From Curtobacterium luteum (lineage in GTDB: Bacteria; Actinomycetota; Actinomycetes; Actinomycetales; Microbacteriaceae): a DNA stretch of 64,000 bases. The translations under genes were made by a program, and so were the position numbers. The stretch covers positions 44,047 to 108,046 of the forward strand of contig NZ_BMOI01000014.1 of NCBI RefSeq assembly GCF_014646995.1, written 5' to 3'. The notes beneath the pieces were generated by a model, which made no database searches, was not told the origin of the DNA, and worked only from the letters and a program-made list of their open reading frames with translations. Below are positions 15,360 through 24,260 of this stretch, piece by piece. The stretch's first letter is position 1. Every line of letters starts with the position of its first letter.

Positions 15360-16661
15360 GTGACGGACAGCCGGGTGACGAGACGCGTGCTCGCGCGCCG
15401 CTACCTCTCGGCCTGGATCGGGTTCTCCGCCGGCGGTCGCTTCAGCCAGGCGCTCGCGACCGTGATCGTCCTCTTCGCGTTCGGGGAACCGACGGTCACG
15501 GCGCTCGTCGGTGACGCCGGGACCTGGGCCGTGCTCGTCACCCTCGTCGTGCTCGCCGGCCTCAGCCTGCTGGGGCAGCGCTACCGCATCGAGTGGCACG
15601 GCGTGCTCCCCCTGTCCCTGCTGGCGTTCGTCGGGTACTGCGCGCTCAGCGTCCTGTGGAGCGAGTACTCCTGGGTCGCGCTGCGGGGCCTCACCGCCAC
15701 GGTGTGCTTCGTCGGGCTCGGGCTCTACCTGGCGCTCGGCCGCGACCTCGTGCAGGTCATCCGCGCCTCCGGGGACGCCTTCCGCATCCTGCTCGTCGTC
15801 GCCCTCGGTCTCGAGGTCCTCTCCGGGCTGGTGCTCGACGTCCCCTTCCCGGCCTTCGGCATCCGCGGCGACATCGCCTACGGCGGTCCGATCCAGGGCA
15901 TCGGCGGCACCCGCAACTTCATGGGGTTCATCGCGGCCATGGCACTCGTGACCTTCGTCGTCGAGTTCCTGACGCGGTCGGTCTCCGTCTGGCGGGCGGT
16001 CGCGTCCACCGCGCTCGCGGTCATCGCGCTCATGCTCGTGCAGTCCCCCATCACCGGCCTCGCGATGATCGCCCTCGCCGTGACCGCGCTGGCCCTGTGG
16101 TCCCTGCGGCACGCCCGACCCGGCGCACGGCCGGTCGTGAACGCCGTGCTCGGTGTGGTGGTGCTCGCGATGCTCGTCGTCGGCGTCGTCGCCCGGCACC
16201 GGGTGCTCGCCGAGATCGGCGCGGCCGGCGGCACCGCGACCCGGCTCGACCTCTGGGCGCAGATCCGGGCGCTCACCGCGCAGTTCCCGATCCAGGGCTG
16301 GGGCTGGGTGGGGACCTGGCCGCAGGAGGCGGTCGTCCCGTACGTCACCTTCATCGACCCCGCGGGGCAGCGCTTCACGTCCGGGCTCAACGCCTTCGTC
16401 GACGCGTGGCTGCAGATCGGGCTCGCGGGCACGATCCTCCTCGGGATCACCGCGCTCCTGGCCTTCGCCCGGGCCTGGGTCACGGCGACGACGTTCCCCG
16501 GGGTGGCGTACGTGTGGCCGGCGGCGGTGCTGGTGCTGCTCGCGGTGACGAGCACGGCCGAGAGCTACCTCCTGCACGGGGCCGGGCTGCTGTTCTTCGT
16601 GACCGTGCTCGTGGTCGCGGCACGTCGGCGGTCGTGGCGGCGACACCTCCCCCGCGTCTGA
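15360..16661 (+). CDS. O-antigen ligase/polymerase (Wzy/WaaL) family membrane protein
   Basis: A 433-residue membrane protein similar in layout to the one at 12447-13844. About ten helices are visible. The family signature blocks are GGTRNFMGFIAAMALVTFVVE (residues near 180-200), VQSPITGLAMIALAVTALALW, the loop TRLDLWAQIRALTAQFPIQGWGWVG, and NAFVDAWLQIGLAGTILLG. The Arg/Asp-Leu-Trp and aromatic-rich WGWVGTWPQ segment mark the outer catalytic loop. It likely joins or polymerises a lipid-linked glycan outside the membrane. The GTG at 15360 is favoured by the -10 spacing; another GTG lies five codons downstream. The two ligase-like genes may serve different polymers. Confidence 0.85.
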   Translation: MTDSRVTRRVLARRYLSAWIGFSAGGRFSQALATVIVLFAFGEPTVTALVGDAGTWAVLVTLVVLAGLSLLGQRYRIEWHGVLPLSLLAFVGYCALSVLWSEYSWVALRGLTATVCFVGLGLYLALGRDLVQVIRASGDAFRILLVVALGLEVLSGLVLDVPFPAFGIRGDIAYGGPIQGIGGTRNFMGFIAAMALVTFVVEFLTRSVSVWRAVASTALAVIALMLVQSPITGLAMIALAVTALALWSLRHARPGARPVVNAVLGVVVLAMLVVGVVARHRVLAEIGAAGGTATRLDLWAQIRALTAQFPIQGWGWVGTWPQEAVVPYVTFIDPAGQRFTSGLNAFVDAWLQIGLAGTILLGITALLAFARAWVTATTFPGVAYVWPAAVLVLLAVTSTAESYLLHGAGLLFFVTVLVVAARRRSWRRHLPRV

Positions 16662-16863
16662 CGCGGGCGCTGCGGTCCGGCCTGGAGGCGCGGCTCGGCT
16701 CCGTCCCGCCGGTGCGGCGCGGCAGGTCCTCGGTCGCGCACGGTCCTTCCCGTCGCGAGCGCGATCACCGGTCAGGACGAGCGTTCCCGGTCGTCCGGGA
16801 GGACCAGGGACGCCCGGAACAGCCAGGCGCGCCCGGGACGACCAGGCACGCGGTCGGCGTCGG
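16662..16863. other. Convergent intergenic region with imperfect repeats
   Basis: A 202-bp gap between convergent genes. It holds a lone arm CCGGCCTGGAGGC (about 16678-16690) matching the base of the hairpin family, without a partner arm. It also has imperfect direct repeats of about 20 bp around GACCAGG and CGCCCGG (16800-16855). No open frame with gene-like features was seen. Confidence 0.4.
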
Positions 16864-17610
16864 TCAGGCCGTGCGGCGACGACCGAAGCGCCGCTGGACG
16901 CCCCACTGCGTGACGCGGAGCATCGCCTCGACCACGATGCCGCCGCTCATCTTCGAGACCCCGTGCACGCGGTCGCGGAAGCGGATCGGCACCTCGACGA
17001 TCCGGCCGCCCTGTGCGTCGACCCGGAGCGTCATGTCGACCTGGAAGCAGTAGCCCTTCGAATCGATCGCGTCGAGGTCCATCGCGGCGACCGCTCCGGC
17101 GCGGTACACCCGGAAGCCCGCGGTGACGTCGCGCACGCCGATGCCGAGCACGATCCGTGCGTAGGTGTTCGCGCTCCGGCTCAGCACTTCGCGCCGCAGC
17201 GGCCAGTCGACGACCGAGCCGCCGGCGACCCACCGTGAGCCGATCGCGAGCAGGACGCGGTCGTCGGCGAGCACGGCGTCGATCATCGCCGGGAGGCGGT
17301 CGGCGGGGTGCGACCCGTCGGCGTCCATCTCGACGAGCAACGGGTAGCCACGCTCGAGCCCCCACCGGAAGCCCGCCACGTAGGCGGTGCCGAGTCCCAG
17401 CTTGCCCGACCGCTCGAGCAGGTGGACGCGGTCGTCCTCCGCGGCCAGGGCACGGACGACGTCGGCGGTTCCGTCCGGGCTGCCGTCGTCGACCACGAGC
17501 ACGTGGGCCGACGGCACGGCGGCGACGACGGCGGCCAGGATGGCGCGGACGTTCTCCGCCTCGTCGTACGTCGGGATGACGACGAGGGCGGTCGGGGTCT
17601 CGAGCGTCAC
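16864..17610 (-). CDS. Polyprenol monophosphomannose synthase (GT2, Dpm1/Ppm1-type)
   Basis: A 248-residue soluble GT2 enzyme that would move mannose from GDP-mannose to polyprenol phosphate at the inner membrane face. Motifs in order: VVIPTYDEAENV, VVDDGSPDGTADVV, the metal-binding MDADGSHP, IGSRWVAGG, DVTAGFRVYR, DSKGYCFQVDMTLR, and PIRFRDRVHGVSKMSGG. The last blocks are diagnostic of the Dpm1 branch rather than other GT2 enzymes. There is no C-terminal membrane domain, unlike the mycobacterial Ppm1 fused to an acyltransferase. The GTG overlaps the stop of the upstream glycosyltransferase by four bases (GTGA), so the two form an operon. Its product would feed GT-C enzymes elsewhere in the window. 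Confidence 0.9.
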   Translation of the reverse strand: MTLETPTALVVIPTYDEAENVRAILAAVVAAVPSAHVLVVDDGSPDGTADVVRALAAEDDRVHLLERSGKLGLGTAYVAGFRWGLERGYPLLVEMDADGSHPADRLPAMIDAVLADDRVLLAIGSRWVAGGSVVDWPLRREVLSRSANTYARIVLGIGVRDVTAGFRVYRAGAVAAMDLDAIDSKGYCFQVDMTLRVDAQGGRIVEVPIRFRDRVHGVSKMSGGIVVEAMLRVTQWGVQRRFGRRRTA

Positions 17611-20096
17611 CGGTTCTGCAGGCGCCGCTTGATCTTGCCCGCGACGGCCCGCGGTCCCTCGGTGCGGAAGTAGTGCACCGCGCGGCCGAGGTCGTGCCGC
17701 ACGCCGTAGGTCTTCTTCCGGTCCGGCACGCGCACGCGCATCTCGTGCGGGGTGACGGCGGTGCCGGCGTCGCGCACGGACTTGTCGGCGGCACGGATCG
17801 GGTTCCGGCAGAACTCGACGAGCGGCTCGAGCACGTTCTCCCACGTGAACTGCTCACGGATCCGGTCGACGTTGCCGATGAACTCGGCGCGGGCCTTCTT
17901 GTCGAACAGCGCCGTCTCGAGGGCGTCGGCGAGCCCGGCGACGTCCTGCTCGTGCACCGCGATGCCGAGGCGCTCCGCCGCGACCAGGTCGCCGAAGGAG
18001 TCCCCGGCGGTGGTGACGATCGGGAGACGTGCCCACAGGTAGTCGAGGATGCGGGTGCGGAACGAGAACGTGGTCTCGAGGTGCTCGTAGTGCGTGGAGA
18101 CGCCGGCGTCGGCCTCGAGGAGGTACGCGCCGCGCTCCTCGTAGGGGATCCAGGTGTCGTTGAAGAACACGTTCGTGCCGGTGAGCCCGAGCGCGTCGGC
18201 CTCGGCCCGGACCTTCGCGACGATGTCCATCTCGGGCACGTCGGGGTTCGGGTGCTGCACGCCCATGAAGAACAGCTTCACGCTCGGCTTCTTCGCGGCC
18301 AGCTGCCCGATCGCCCGGACGAGCGTGATCGGGTCGAACCAGTCGTAGATGCCGCCGCCCCAGACGACGAGCTTGTCGTTCTTGCCGATGCCGGGCACGA
18401 CCCCCTTGACCCGCTGCACGTCGTGCACGGGCGGGGTCGAGGAGAGGCCGAACGGCACGACACCGATGAGCGAGCGCAGGTCGGGGTCGCGCGAGTACGT
18501 GCGGGCGTTCACGCGACCGGAGCCGGCGAGCTGGCCGAGCCAGAACATGCGCTGGCGCTCCGAGGCGCAGATGAAGTAGTCGCCGAGCTCGAGCTGGTGG
18601 TTGAGCGTGTCCGAGGCGTCGAGGATCTGCCGGTTCCACTGGTCGACGTCGTCGCTGCGACCCTGCTCCAGCTGCTCGAGGTGCAGCGGGTCGTAGACGT
18701 CGACCACCAGGATCTTGCGCGTCGACTCGAGCACCGGGAACAGGCGGAGCGCGTGGCCCTGCACGACGATGACGTCGGCCCAGGCCTCGTGCTCGACCAT
18801 CTGCCGCGGGTGGCGGTGCGGGACGGTCACGACCTCGTAGGCCGGGTCGACCGGCTCCGAACGGGTCAGGGACACCACGCGGACGTCGTGCTCCTTCGCG
18901 AGCTGCTTCGCCATCTGGGTGGCGCGGATCGCCGGACCGGCCATCTTCGCGCCGATCGAGTCCCCCGTGATGATGAGCACGCGGCGCCGGGTGCCCACCT
19001 CGAGCACGCCGAGCGAGTGCACGATCTTGTCGTATCCGGCGAGGTAGTTCTCGATCGGGTAGGCCGGCTCGTCGCGGTTGCCGAAGAGCCGCAGGAGCTC
19101 GCGGTCGCCGCGGACGCGCGTCGCCTGGACCTGCCGCCGCGACTCGGTCATCGACGGGAGCTGCTCGACGAACTGGTCGACACCGTAGATGCCCGCCATG
19201 CTCGTCTTCGGCACCGGGATCGTCGGGACGCTGTCGTCGCCGGGGTTGCGCAGGTCGAGTTCGGTCGAGTCGAGCTCGCCGCGGCCGACCGCACGCCGGA
19301 CGACGAGGGCGAGCGAGCCGGGCAGCGCGGCCGCGAGCTGCTCGTCGCCGAGGTTCTTGTAGAGCGTGAAGAGCGCGTTCCGCTCGAGCAGGTAGGTCTC
19401 GCGGAAGTCGCCGAACTTGTTCATCGACGCGTGGTGCTTGTGGAACGCCACGGACTTCGGCTGGTACCGGAAGCGCCAGCCGAGCAGGTTGAGCCGCCAC
19501 CCGAGGTCGACGTCCTCGTAGAACATGAAGTAGCGGTCGTCGAACCCGCCGAGCTGCTCGAACAGCTCCGCGCGGATGAACATCGCGGCGCCGGTGCCGA
19601 ACAGGACGTCGGTCTCGCTCTCCCAGCGCCCGGTGTCCGGCGACCCGGCGAACGGCTTGTAGCCCATGCCGTACCAGGTCATCGCGGCCTCGGTGAAGTC
19701 GACGTTGACGCCCTCCCAGTCGAGGACCTTCGACGCCACGGCGCCGATGTCCGCGCCGGACGCGAACGTGGCCATCGCCTCGCGCACCCACCCGGTGTCC
19801 GGACGGGCGTCGTTGTTGAGGAACGCGACGACCTCGCCGGAGGACTTCGAGACGCCGAGGTTGCAGCCGCCGGTGAACCCGAGGTTCGCGCCGGCGTCGA
19901 CGAGCGTGAAGTCGAGGTCCGACGCCTTGAGCCGGCCGAGGTGCTCCGGCCCGGACCCGTTCTCGACGACGATGACCTCGAGCTTGTCCTGCGGCCAGTC
20001 CTGCTTGCGGAGCTCCGCGATGCTCGTGAGGGTGTCGTCCGTGCCCTTGTAGTTCACCAGGACGACGGAGACGACTCCGGCCTTGCGCTCGCTCAC
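17607..20096 (-). CDS. Bifunctional glycosyltransferase: GT2 plus GT4 domains
   Basis: An 829-residue cytoplasmic fusion. Residues 5-280 are a GT2 domain of the rhamnosyl/galactofuranosyl type: SVVLVNYKGTDDTL, VVENGSG, NLGFTGGCNLGV, FLNNDARPD, then GGFDDRYFMFYEDVDLGWRL. A linker follows to about 400. Residues 410-800 form a GT-B (GT4-like) domain: VLIITGDSIGAKMAGPAIRA, LVVWGGGIYDWFDPITLVRA, and FRTRILDYLWARLPIVTT with GDSFGDLV in place of the usual E-x7-E end. GTG 20096 has an AGGAGG six bases upstream, one of the best ribosome-binding sites in the window. It is followed directly by the polyprenol mannose synthase. Two successive sugar additions by one protein is inference. Confidence 0.88.
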   Translation of the reverse strand: MSERKAGVVSVVLVNYKGTDDTLTSIAELRKQDWPQDKLEVIVVENGSGPEHLGRLKASDLDFTLVDAGANLGFTGGCNLGVSKSSGEVVAFLNNDARPDTGWVREAMATFASGADIGAVASKVLDWEGVNVDFTEAAMTWYGMGYKPFAGSPDTGRWESETDVLFGTGAAMFIRAELFEQLGGFDDRYFMFYEDVDLGWRLNLLGWRFRYQPKSVAFHKHHASMNKFGDFRETYLLERNALFTLYKNLGDEQLAAALPGSLALVVRRAVGRGELDSTELDLRNPGDDSVPTIPVPKTSMAGIYGVDQFVEQLPSMTESRRQVQATRVRGDRELLRLFGNRDEPAYPIENYLAGYDKIVHSLGVLEVGTRRRVLIITGDSIGAKMAGPAIRATQMAKQLAKEHDVRVVSLTRSEPVDPAYEVVTVPHRHPRQMVEHEAWADVIVVQGHALRLFPVLESTRKILVVDVYDPLHLEQLEQGRSDDVDQWNRQILDASDTLNHQLELGDYFICASERQRMFWLGQLAGSGRVNARTYSRDPDLRSLIGVVPFGLSSTPPVHDVQRVKGVVPGIGKNDKLVVWGGGIYDWFDPITLVRAIGQLAAKKPSVKLFFMGVQHPNPDVPEMDIVAKVRAEADALGLTGTNVFFNDTWIPYEERGAYLLEADAGVSTHYEHLETTFSFRTRILDYLWARLPIVTTAGDSFGDLVAAERLGIAVHEQDVAGLADALETALFDKKARAEFIGNVDRIREQFTWENVLEPLVEFCRNPIRAADKSVRDAGTAVTPHEMRVRVPDRKKTYGVRHDLGRAVHYFRTEGPRAVAGKIKRRLQNR

Positions 20097-20222
20097 GCGG
20101 TTCCTCCTGCAGCTCCCGCACTCGTCGCGCGGTCGTTCGGCGGCCGACAGCGGGGTGCCCACGGCCGATGACACCCTACAAGGCGCGCCCCGTGACTCCC
20201 GGGTCCGAACCTGTGCGTCGTG

Positions 20223-20228
20223 CAAGAT
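20223..20228 (+). promoter_or_regulatory. -10 element of the glycosyltransferase at 20236 (leaderless)
   Basis: CAAGAT, seven bases, then GTG at 20236. It favours the GTG over the ATG at 20227, which overlaps the -10 itself. Confidence 0.4.
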
Positions 20229-20235
20229 GGACGCC

Positions 20236-21519
20236 GTGACTGCCGTGATCCCGACGACGCCCATCCCTGCTCCCCTGCGCGACGAGTACGTCGCCATCGC
20301 GGCAGGCGAGCACGCCACGGGCCCCCGCGGCACGGTCCGCTTCGCCGTCTCCACCGCCGACCCGGACGAGGGCAAGGGCGACCTCTTCGTCGCGCTCGGC
20401 CTGGCCCGTGCGCTCCGCGAGCAGGGCTGGGGCGTCGCGGTGTGGCCGCTCGAGCGGTGGGGCGAGTCGGTGCCGGACGACACCGCGGTCGTGGTCAGCA
20501 TGATCGAGTCCTTCGTGCCCGGCCACGTCCCGACCGGCACCGCCCTCGTCGCCTGGGTGCGGAACTGGACGGAGCGCTGGGCGGCACTGCCCTACCTCGA
20601 CGAGTTCGACGCCGTCTGGGCGTCCTCGCCGCTCGCCGCCGAGGCGGTGTCCGCGCAGTACGACGGCCCGGTCGAGGTCGTCCCGATCGGCGTCGACACC
20701 GACCTCTTCACCACCGCGCCCGACGAGCCGCGGTCGGACCGGGCGGTCACCACGGTCAACTTCTGGGGCGTCCGCCGCCACGTGCAGGACGTCCTCGCCG
20801 AGGTCGTCCCCGCCGAGCCGATCGTCTGGTTCGCGGCGAACGTCGACCACGTCGAGGCCTCGGCCGGGGTCGAGCTTCGTCCGATGGTGTCGTACTTCGC
20901 GCTCCCGCAGGTCTACCGCGCGGCGGCCTTCGTGGTCGACGACGTCATCGCGCCCGCCGCCGCCTACGGCACCCTCAACTCGCGCCTGTACGAGTCGCTC
21001 GCGGCCGGGGCTCTCCCGGTGACGGACTGCGTCACCGGGCTCGACGCCCTCGGCCTCGCCGACGTGCCGGTCTTCGAGGACGCCGCCGGCCTCGAGCGGG
21101 TGCTCGCGATGCCCGCGGCGGAACGGACCGCGCTCGTCGAACGGCTCCGCGCCGTCGTCGTCGAGCGCCACACGTTCCGTGCCCGTGCGGAGCAGGTCGG
21201 GCCGTCGCTCGACGCCGCCGTCTCCCGCGTCGCCGGCCGGACCGGGGCCCGGAGCGTCTTCCTGCGCTGGGCCACCGAGCAGCGGGAGGCCCTGCGCCGG
21301 GCGGAGCACGACCGCGACGTCCACCTCGCCGGCGTCCACGACATCAACGAGCGGCTGATCGCCTCCGAGCGGAAGGTCGGCGAGTACGACACCGCACGGC
21401 GTGCCGCCGAGGCGGAGCGCGACCAGATCGCGGCCCGCTTCGACGGGCTCACCCGCTCCCCCGAGTACCGCCTCCTGCACGGCGCGGGCCGGGTGGCGCG
21501 GCGCGCGCTGCGCCGCTGA
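20236..21519 (+). CDS. Glycosyltransferase (GT-B fold) with C-terminal coiled coil
   Basis: About 427 residues. The first 340 look like a GT4-type transferase: FAVSTADPDEGKGDLFVALGLARAL, a middle with PIGVDTDLFTTAPDEP, and the donor-side segment LNSRLYESLAAGALPVTDC followed by DVPVFEDAAGLERVL. The E of YESLAAGALP occupies the place of the nucleotide-sugar-binding Glu. Residues 350-410 are strongly charged heptad-like helix (REALRRAEHDRDVHLAG through RRAAEAERDQIAARF), a coiled coil. The closing SPEYRLLHGAGRVARRALRR is seen at the ends of many wall-glycan transferases. It is divergent from the GT2-GT4 fusion by 139 bp. Donor and acceptor are unknown. Confidence 0.75.
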   Translation: MTAVIPTTPIPAPLRDEYVAIAAGEHATGPRGTVRFAVSTADPDEGKGDLFVALGLARALREQGWGVAVWPLERWGESVPDDTAVVVSMIESFVPGHVPTGTALVAWVRNWTERWAALPYLDEFDAVWASSPLAAEAVSAQYDGPVEVVPIGVDTDLFTTAPDEPRSDRAVTTVNFWGVRRHVQDVLAEVVPAEPIVWFAANVDHVEASAGVELRPMVSYFALPQVYRAAAFVVDDVIAPAAAYGTLNSRLYESLAAGALPVTDCVTGLDALGLADVPVFEDAAGLERVLAMPAAERTALVERLRAVVVERHTFRARAEQVGPSLDAAVSRVAGRTGARSVFLRWATEQREALRRAEHDRDVHLAGVHDINERLIASERKVGEYDTARRAAEAERDQIAARFDGLTRSPEYRLLHGAGRVARRALRR

Positions 21520-21521
21520 CC

Positions 21522-21650
21522 GGTCGCCGCCGGCACGGCCGGTGCGGTCGTCCGGCGCGGCCGGTGCGGTCGTCCGGCACGGCCGGTGCGGTCGTCCGGC
21601 GCGGCCGGTGCGGTCGTCCGGCACGGCCGGTGCGGTCGTCCGGCACGGCC
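21522..21650. repeat. 22-bp tandem repeat array
   Basis: GGTGCGGTCGTCCGGC begins at 21541, 21563, 21585, 21607 and 21629, giving an exact 22-bp period, with a degenerate copy before. Copies alternate at one base (CGCGG or CACGG). The array directly follows the stop of the glycosyltransferase at 21519 and precedes a strong hairpin. There are no spacers, so it is not a CRISPR. Confidence 0.9.
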
Positions 21651-21654
21651 ACAC

Positions 21655-21702
21655 GACGGACGGGAGGCGCGTCACCGGCTGGTGACGCGCCTCCCGTCCG
21701 TC
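21655..21702. terminator. Bidirectional terminator: perfect 22-bp stem, 4-base loop
   Basis: The arm 21655-21676 pairs perfectly with 21681-21702 around the loop GGCT. The basal 14 bp GACGGACGGGAGGC is identical to the hairpin at 55405-55452. It lies between convergent genes and has no T-tract, which is usual in high-GC actinobacteria. Confidence 0.85.
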
Positions 21703-21716
21703 ACGGGTGACCGTCC

Positions 21717-24260
21717 CTACTTGACGGTCACCGTCTTGGTGCCGAAGCTCACCCAGGTGCCGCGCGGCAGGTCCTCGTAGTAGACGCGGACGGTGTGCTT
21801 GCCCGGGGTCAGCTCGGTCAGCGTGACGGCGAGCCCGACGTCCGAGCCCCAGTCCGGGTGCACCTTCTGCACGTCGGTCCGCACGGCGTTGGCGACCCCG
21901 GAGCCGGCGCGCACCCCGTCGACGTGCAGCAGGTACCGCACGGGGTCCCAGCGGTCGGGGTCGATCGCCCAGCCCGCCAGCCGGACCGTGCCGGTCCCGG
22001 CGGTCGCCGACTCGTACGCGCCCCGCACGGCGCCGGTCTTGCCGGTGGCGCCGGTCGTGGGCGGGTCGACGACGGTGACCGTCTTCGTGCCGAAGCTCTT
22101 CCACGTCCCGCTCGGCTTGTCCTGGAAGTAGACACGGACGGTGTGCGCCCCGGCCGTGAGGCCGGTGAGCTTCACCGACAGGCCGACGTCCGAGCCCCAC
22201 CCGGGGTGCACGGCCTCGACGTCGGTCCGCACGGCGTTCGCCGTCCCCGTCGCGCCGCGCACGCCGTCGACGTGCAGCAGGTACTGCACCGGGTCCCACA
22301 CGTCCGGGTCGATCGCCCAACCCCGCAGGGTCGCGCTGTGCACGCCACCGCTGACGGACTCGAACGCACCGGTCACGGTGCCCGAGTTGCCGGTCGTCCC
22401 GGTGTGACCGGAGGGCGCGGTCGACGTCGCCGACGTCACGGTGACCGTCTTCGTGCCGAAGCTGACCCACGTGGCGCTCGGGAGGTCCTGGTAGTAGACG
22501 CGGACGGTGTGCTTGCCCGCGCTGAGGCCGGTCAGCCGCACCGACAGCCCGACGTCGGAGCCCCAGTCCTTGTTCTTCGCCTCGATGTCGGTCCGGGTGG
22601 CGTCGGCGGTGCCGGTCTTGCGGGCGCCGTCGACGTGGAGCAGGTACTTGACCGGGTCCCACACGTCCGGGTCGATCGCCCAGCCCTTCAGCGTGATCGT
22701 GCCCGCGCCGCCGGTCGCCGACTCGTAGGCACCGCGGACCGCTCCTGTCCCGCCGGTCTTGCCCGTGCTGGGCGCGGTGACCGAGACGGTCTTCGACGCG
22801 ACCTTCACGTAGCCGGTGCCGGGCGCGTCCACCACGTACAGCGCCACGGTGTGCGACCCGGGCTGGATGCCGGTGAGCTGCTGCGACCACCCGAGGGTGG
22901 TGCCCACGCCCGGGTAGACCGCGGCGACGTCCTTCCGGACGAGCGTCGTCTTCCCGGAGGCACGGCTGGTGCCGTCCACGAGGAGCTTGTACGACGCGGG
23001 CTTCGACGAGTCGGGGTCGAGCGCCCAGCCGACCGCGCTGATCGTCCCCGGTCCGCCGGTCGCCGTGTCGATGACGCCCTTCGGGGCCGCGCTCGTGATC
23101 GTGCGGGTGTAGCAGCCGAGCAGCGTGTTCGACCCGGACCCCTGGTTGATCGCGTAGGAGCAGACCGAGTGCGCGCCGGGGGCCACGCCGGTCAGCTCGG
23201 CCGAGAACCCGTGCTGGGTGTTGCCGGCGCCGAGCGAGCCGGCGAGGTCGGGGCGGGCGACGTTCGCGGTGACCGTCTTCCACCCGGCGCCGTCGATGTA
23301 GAAGGCGACGCGGAGGGCGTTGGTGGTGTCGGGGTCGACCGCCCAGCCGGTGACCGTGTACGACGAGGCCGAGGACGCGGTCACGGCGTCGACGTTGCCG
23401 TAGGGGCTCCCGTTGCCGGTCGGCGAGCCGAACCAGTCGGTGTACATGCGCCAGAAGTTCCGGTTGCCGTACGCCGAGCAGCTGTCACCCGTGCCGTAGA
23501 GGTTGTTCATGGCGGCGGTGTTCGGCGTGTACGGGGTGTAGATGTACAGCCCGGCCGTCGCCTGGTTCTTGATGTAGACCGTCTTCCGACCGCACGCCGA
23601 GTTCGGGTTGTACAGGATCGAGTTGTTCCGGCCCGCCTGGTACGCCCACGAGGTCGGCGACGCCTGGTACCGCTTGAACTGCAGCGCTGCCGCGTAGACC
23701 TGCTGCCCGAACCCGTAGTAGGCCGGGTCGCACGGGGCGGTGTCCGGGCACGCGAAGCCGGTGGCGTGCAGGTACATGTAGCTCGTCGGGCTCGACGTCG
23801 TGACGATGCCCTGCTCCTTCTGCAGCAGGACGAGCAGGACCTTCTGGCTGATGCCGCACGCCGAACCGACCTGCGCGATCATCGTCGCCGCCGTCTTCGT
23901 GCCGCTCGCGATCGCCGCGCACCGCCCGGAGACGGCCGGGATCGCGCTCATCGCCTGCGAGAAGTCCTTGAGGCACTTCGGGCCCCCGGAGGCCTGGCGG
24001 CACCCGGGAGCGACGCTGTTCAGGAACGACTGCACGCTCGACGCGCTCATGGCCGAGCCGTCGTAGAAGTTCGCGTCGCTGATGATGTTGCCCGGATCGA
24101 ACGCACTCGCCGTCGCCGCGGAGGCGCTCTCGGTGGTCGTCTGCTCGGCGAGGACGGTGCCGAACGTCAGGCCGCTGACGGCGACCGCGAGGGCCGCGAC
24201 GAGGGCGAGTGACGTGCGGAGCGGTCGCCGACGCGTCCCGCGGTCTCGGATGCTGGTCAT
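21717..24260 (-). CDS. Secreted protein: lysozyme-like N-terminal domain plus five GW-x-D-P-D modules
   Basis: 847 residues. Residues 1-50 are a signal peptide (RRRPLRTSLALVAALAVAVSG). Residues 53-280 form a Cys-rich domain with VLLVLLQKEQGIV (141-153, possible catalytic Glu149), HATGFACPDTAPCDP, GFGQQVYAAALQFKRY, KNQATAGLYIYTPYTPN and GNRNFWRMYTDWFG. A helix with a lone Glu before such blocks resembles lytic transglycosylases and glucosaminidases, but the assignment is inference. Five modules follow at about 288-388, 395-495, 508-608, 628-730 and 744-846. Each has GWAxDPD, a VDG turn, R-x-D and G-x-x-x-x-x-L-T-G. The last three are nearly identical and joined by Gly/Thr linkers. The stop-start overlap with the lipoprotein upstream is one base. 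Confidence 0.8.
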   Translation of the reverse strand: MTSIRDRGTRRRPLRTSLALVAALAVAVSGLTFGTVLAEQTTTESASAATASAFDPGNIISDANFYDGSAMSASSVQSFLNSVAPGCRQASGGPKCLKDFSQAMSAIPAVSGRCAAIASGTKTAATMIAQVGSACGISQKVLLVLLQKEQGIVTTSSPTSYMYLHATGFACPDTAPCDPAYYGFGQQVYAAALQFKRYQASPTSWAYQAGRNNSILYNPNSACGRKTVYIKNQATAGLYIYTPYTPNTAAMNNLYGTGDSCSAYGNRNFWRMYTDWFGSPTGNGSPYGNVDAVTASSASSYTVTGWAVDPDTTNALRVAFYIDGAGWKTVTANVARPDLAGSLGAGNTQHGFSAELTGVAPGAHSVCSYAINQGSGSNTLLGCYTRTITSAAPKGVIDTATGGPGTISAVGWALDPDSSKPASYKLLVDGTSRASGKTTLVRKDVAAVYPGVGTTLGWSQQLTGIQPGSHTVALYVVDAPGTGYVKVASKTVSVTAPSTGKTGGTGAVRGAYESATGGAGTITLKGWAIDPDVWDPVKYLLHVDGARKTGTADATRTDIEAKNKDWGSDVGLSVRLTGLSAGKHTVRVYYQDLPSATWVSFGTKTVTVTSATSTAPSGHTGTTGNSGTVTGAFESVSGGVHSATLRGWAIDPDVWDPVQYLLHVDGVRGATGTANAVRTDVEAVHPGWGSDVGLSVKLTGLTAGAHTVRVYFQDKPSGTWKSFGTKTVTVVDPPTTGATGKTGAVRGAYESATAGTGTVRLAGWAIDPDRWDPVRYLLHVDGVRAGSGVANAVRTDVQKVHPDWGSDVGLAVTLTELTPGKHTVRVYYEDLPRGTWVSFGTKTVTVK
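21720..22740. repeat. Three near-identical in-gene repeats of about 350 bp
   Basis: The coding DNA for modules 3-5 repeats with spacings of about 360 and 348 bp. Shared words include CGGACGGTGTGC and CGGGTCGATCGCCCA in the plus-strand reading. It indicates recent internal duplication. Confidence 0.75.

Noticed and set aside
16864..17844. A longer start for the polyprenol mannose synthase at 17844
   Set aside because: The extra 78 residues are Arg/Pro-rich and overlap the end of the upstream gene; the GT2 fold begins right after GTG 17610.
21522..21650. Regular short repeats as a possible CRISPR array
   Set aside because: The 22-bp units are directly adjacent with no unique spacers, and no cas gene is in the window.
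20176..23283. A 1035-codon open frame on the minus strand
   Set aside because: It overlaps the secreted repeat protein and the opposite-strand glycosyltransferase, and its sequence is low-complexity Arg/Gly/Asp, so it is a shadow of GC-rich codon bias and repeats.
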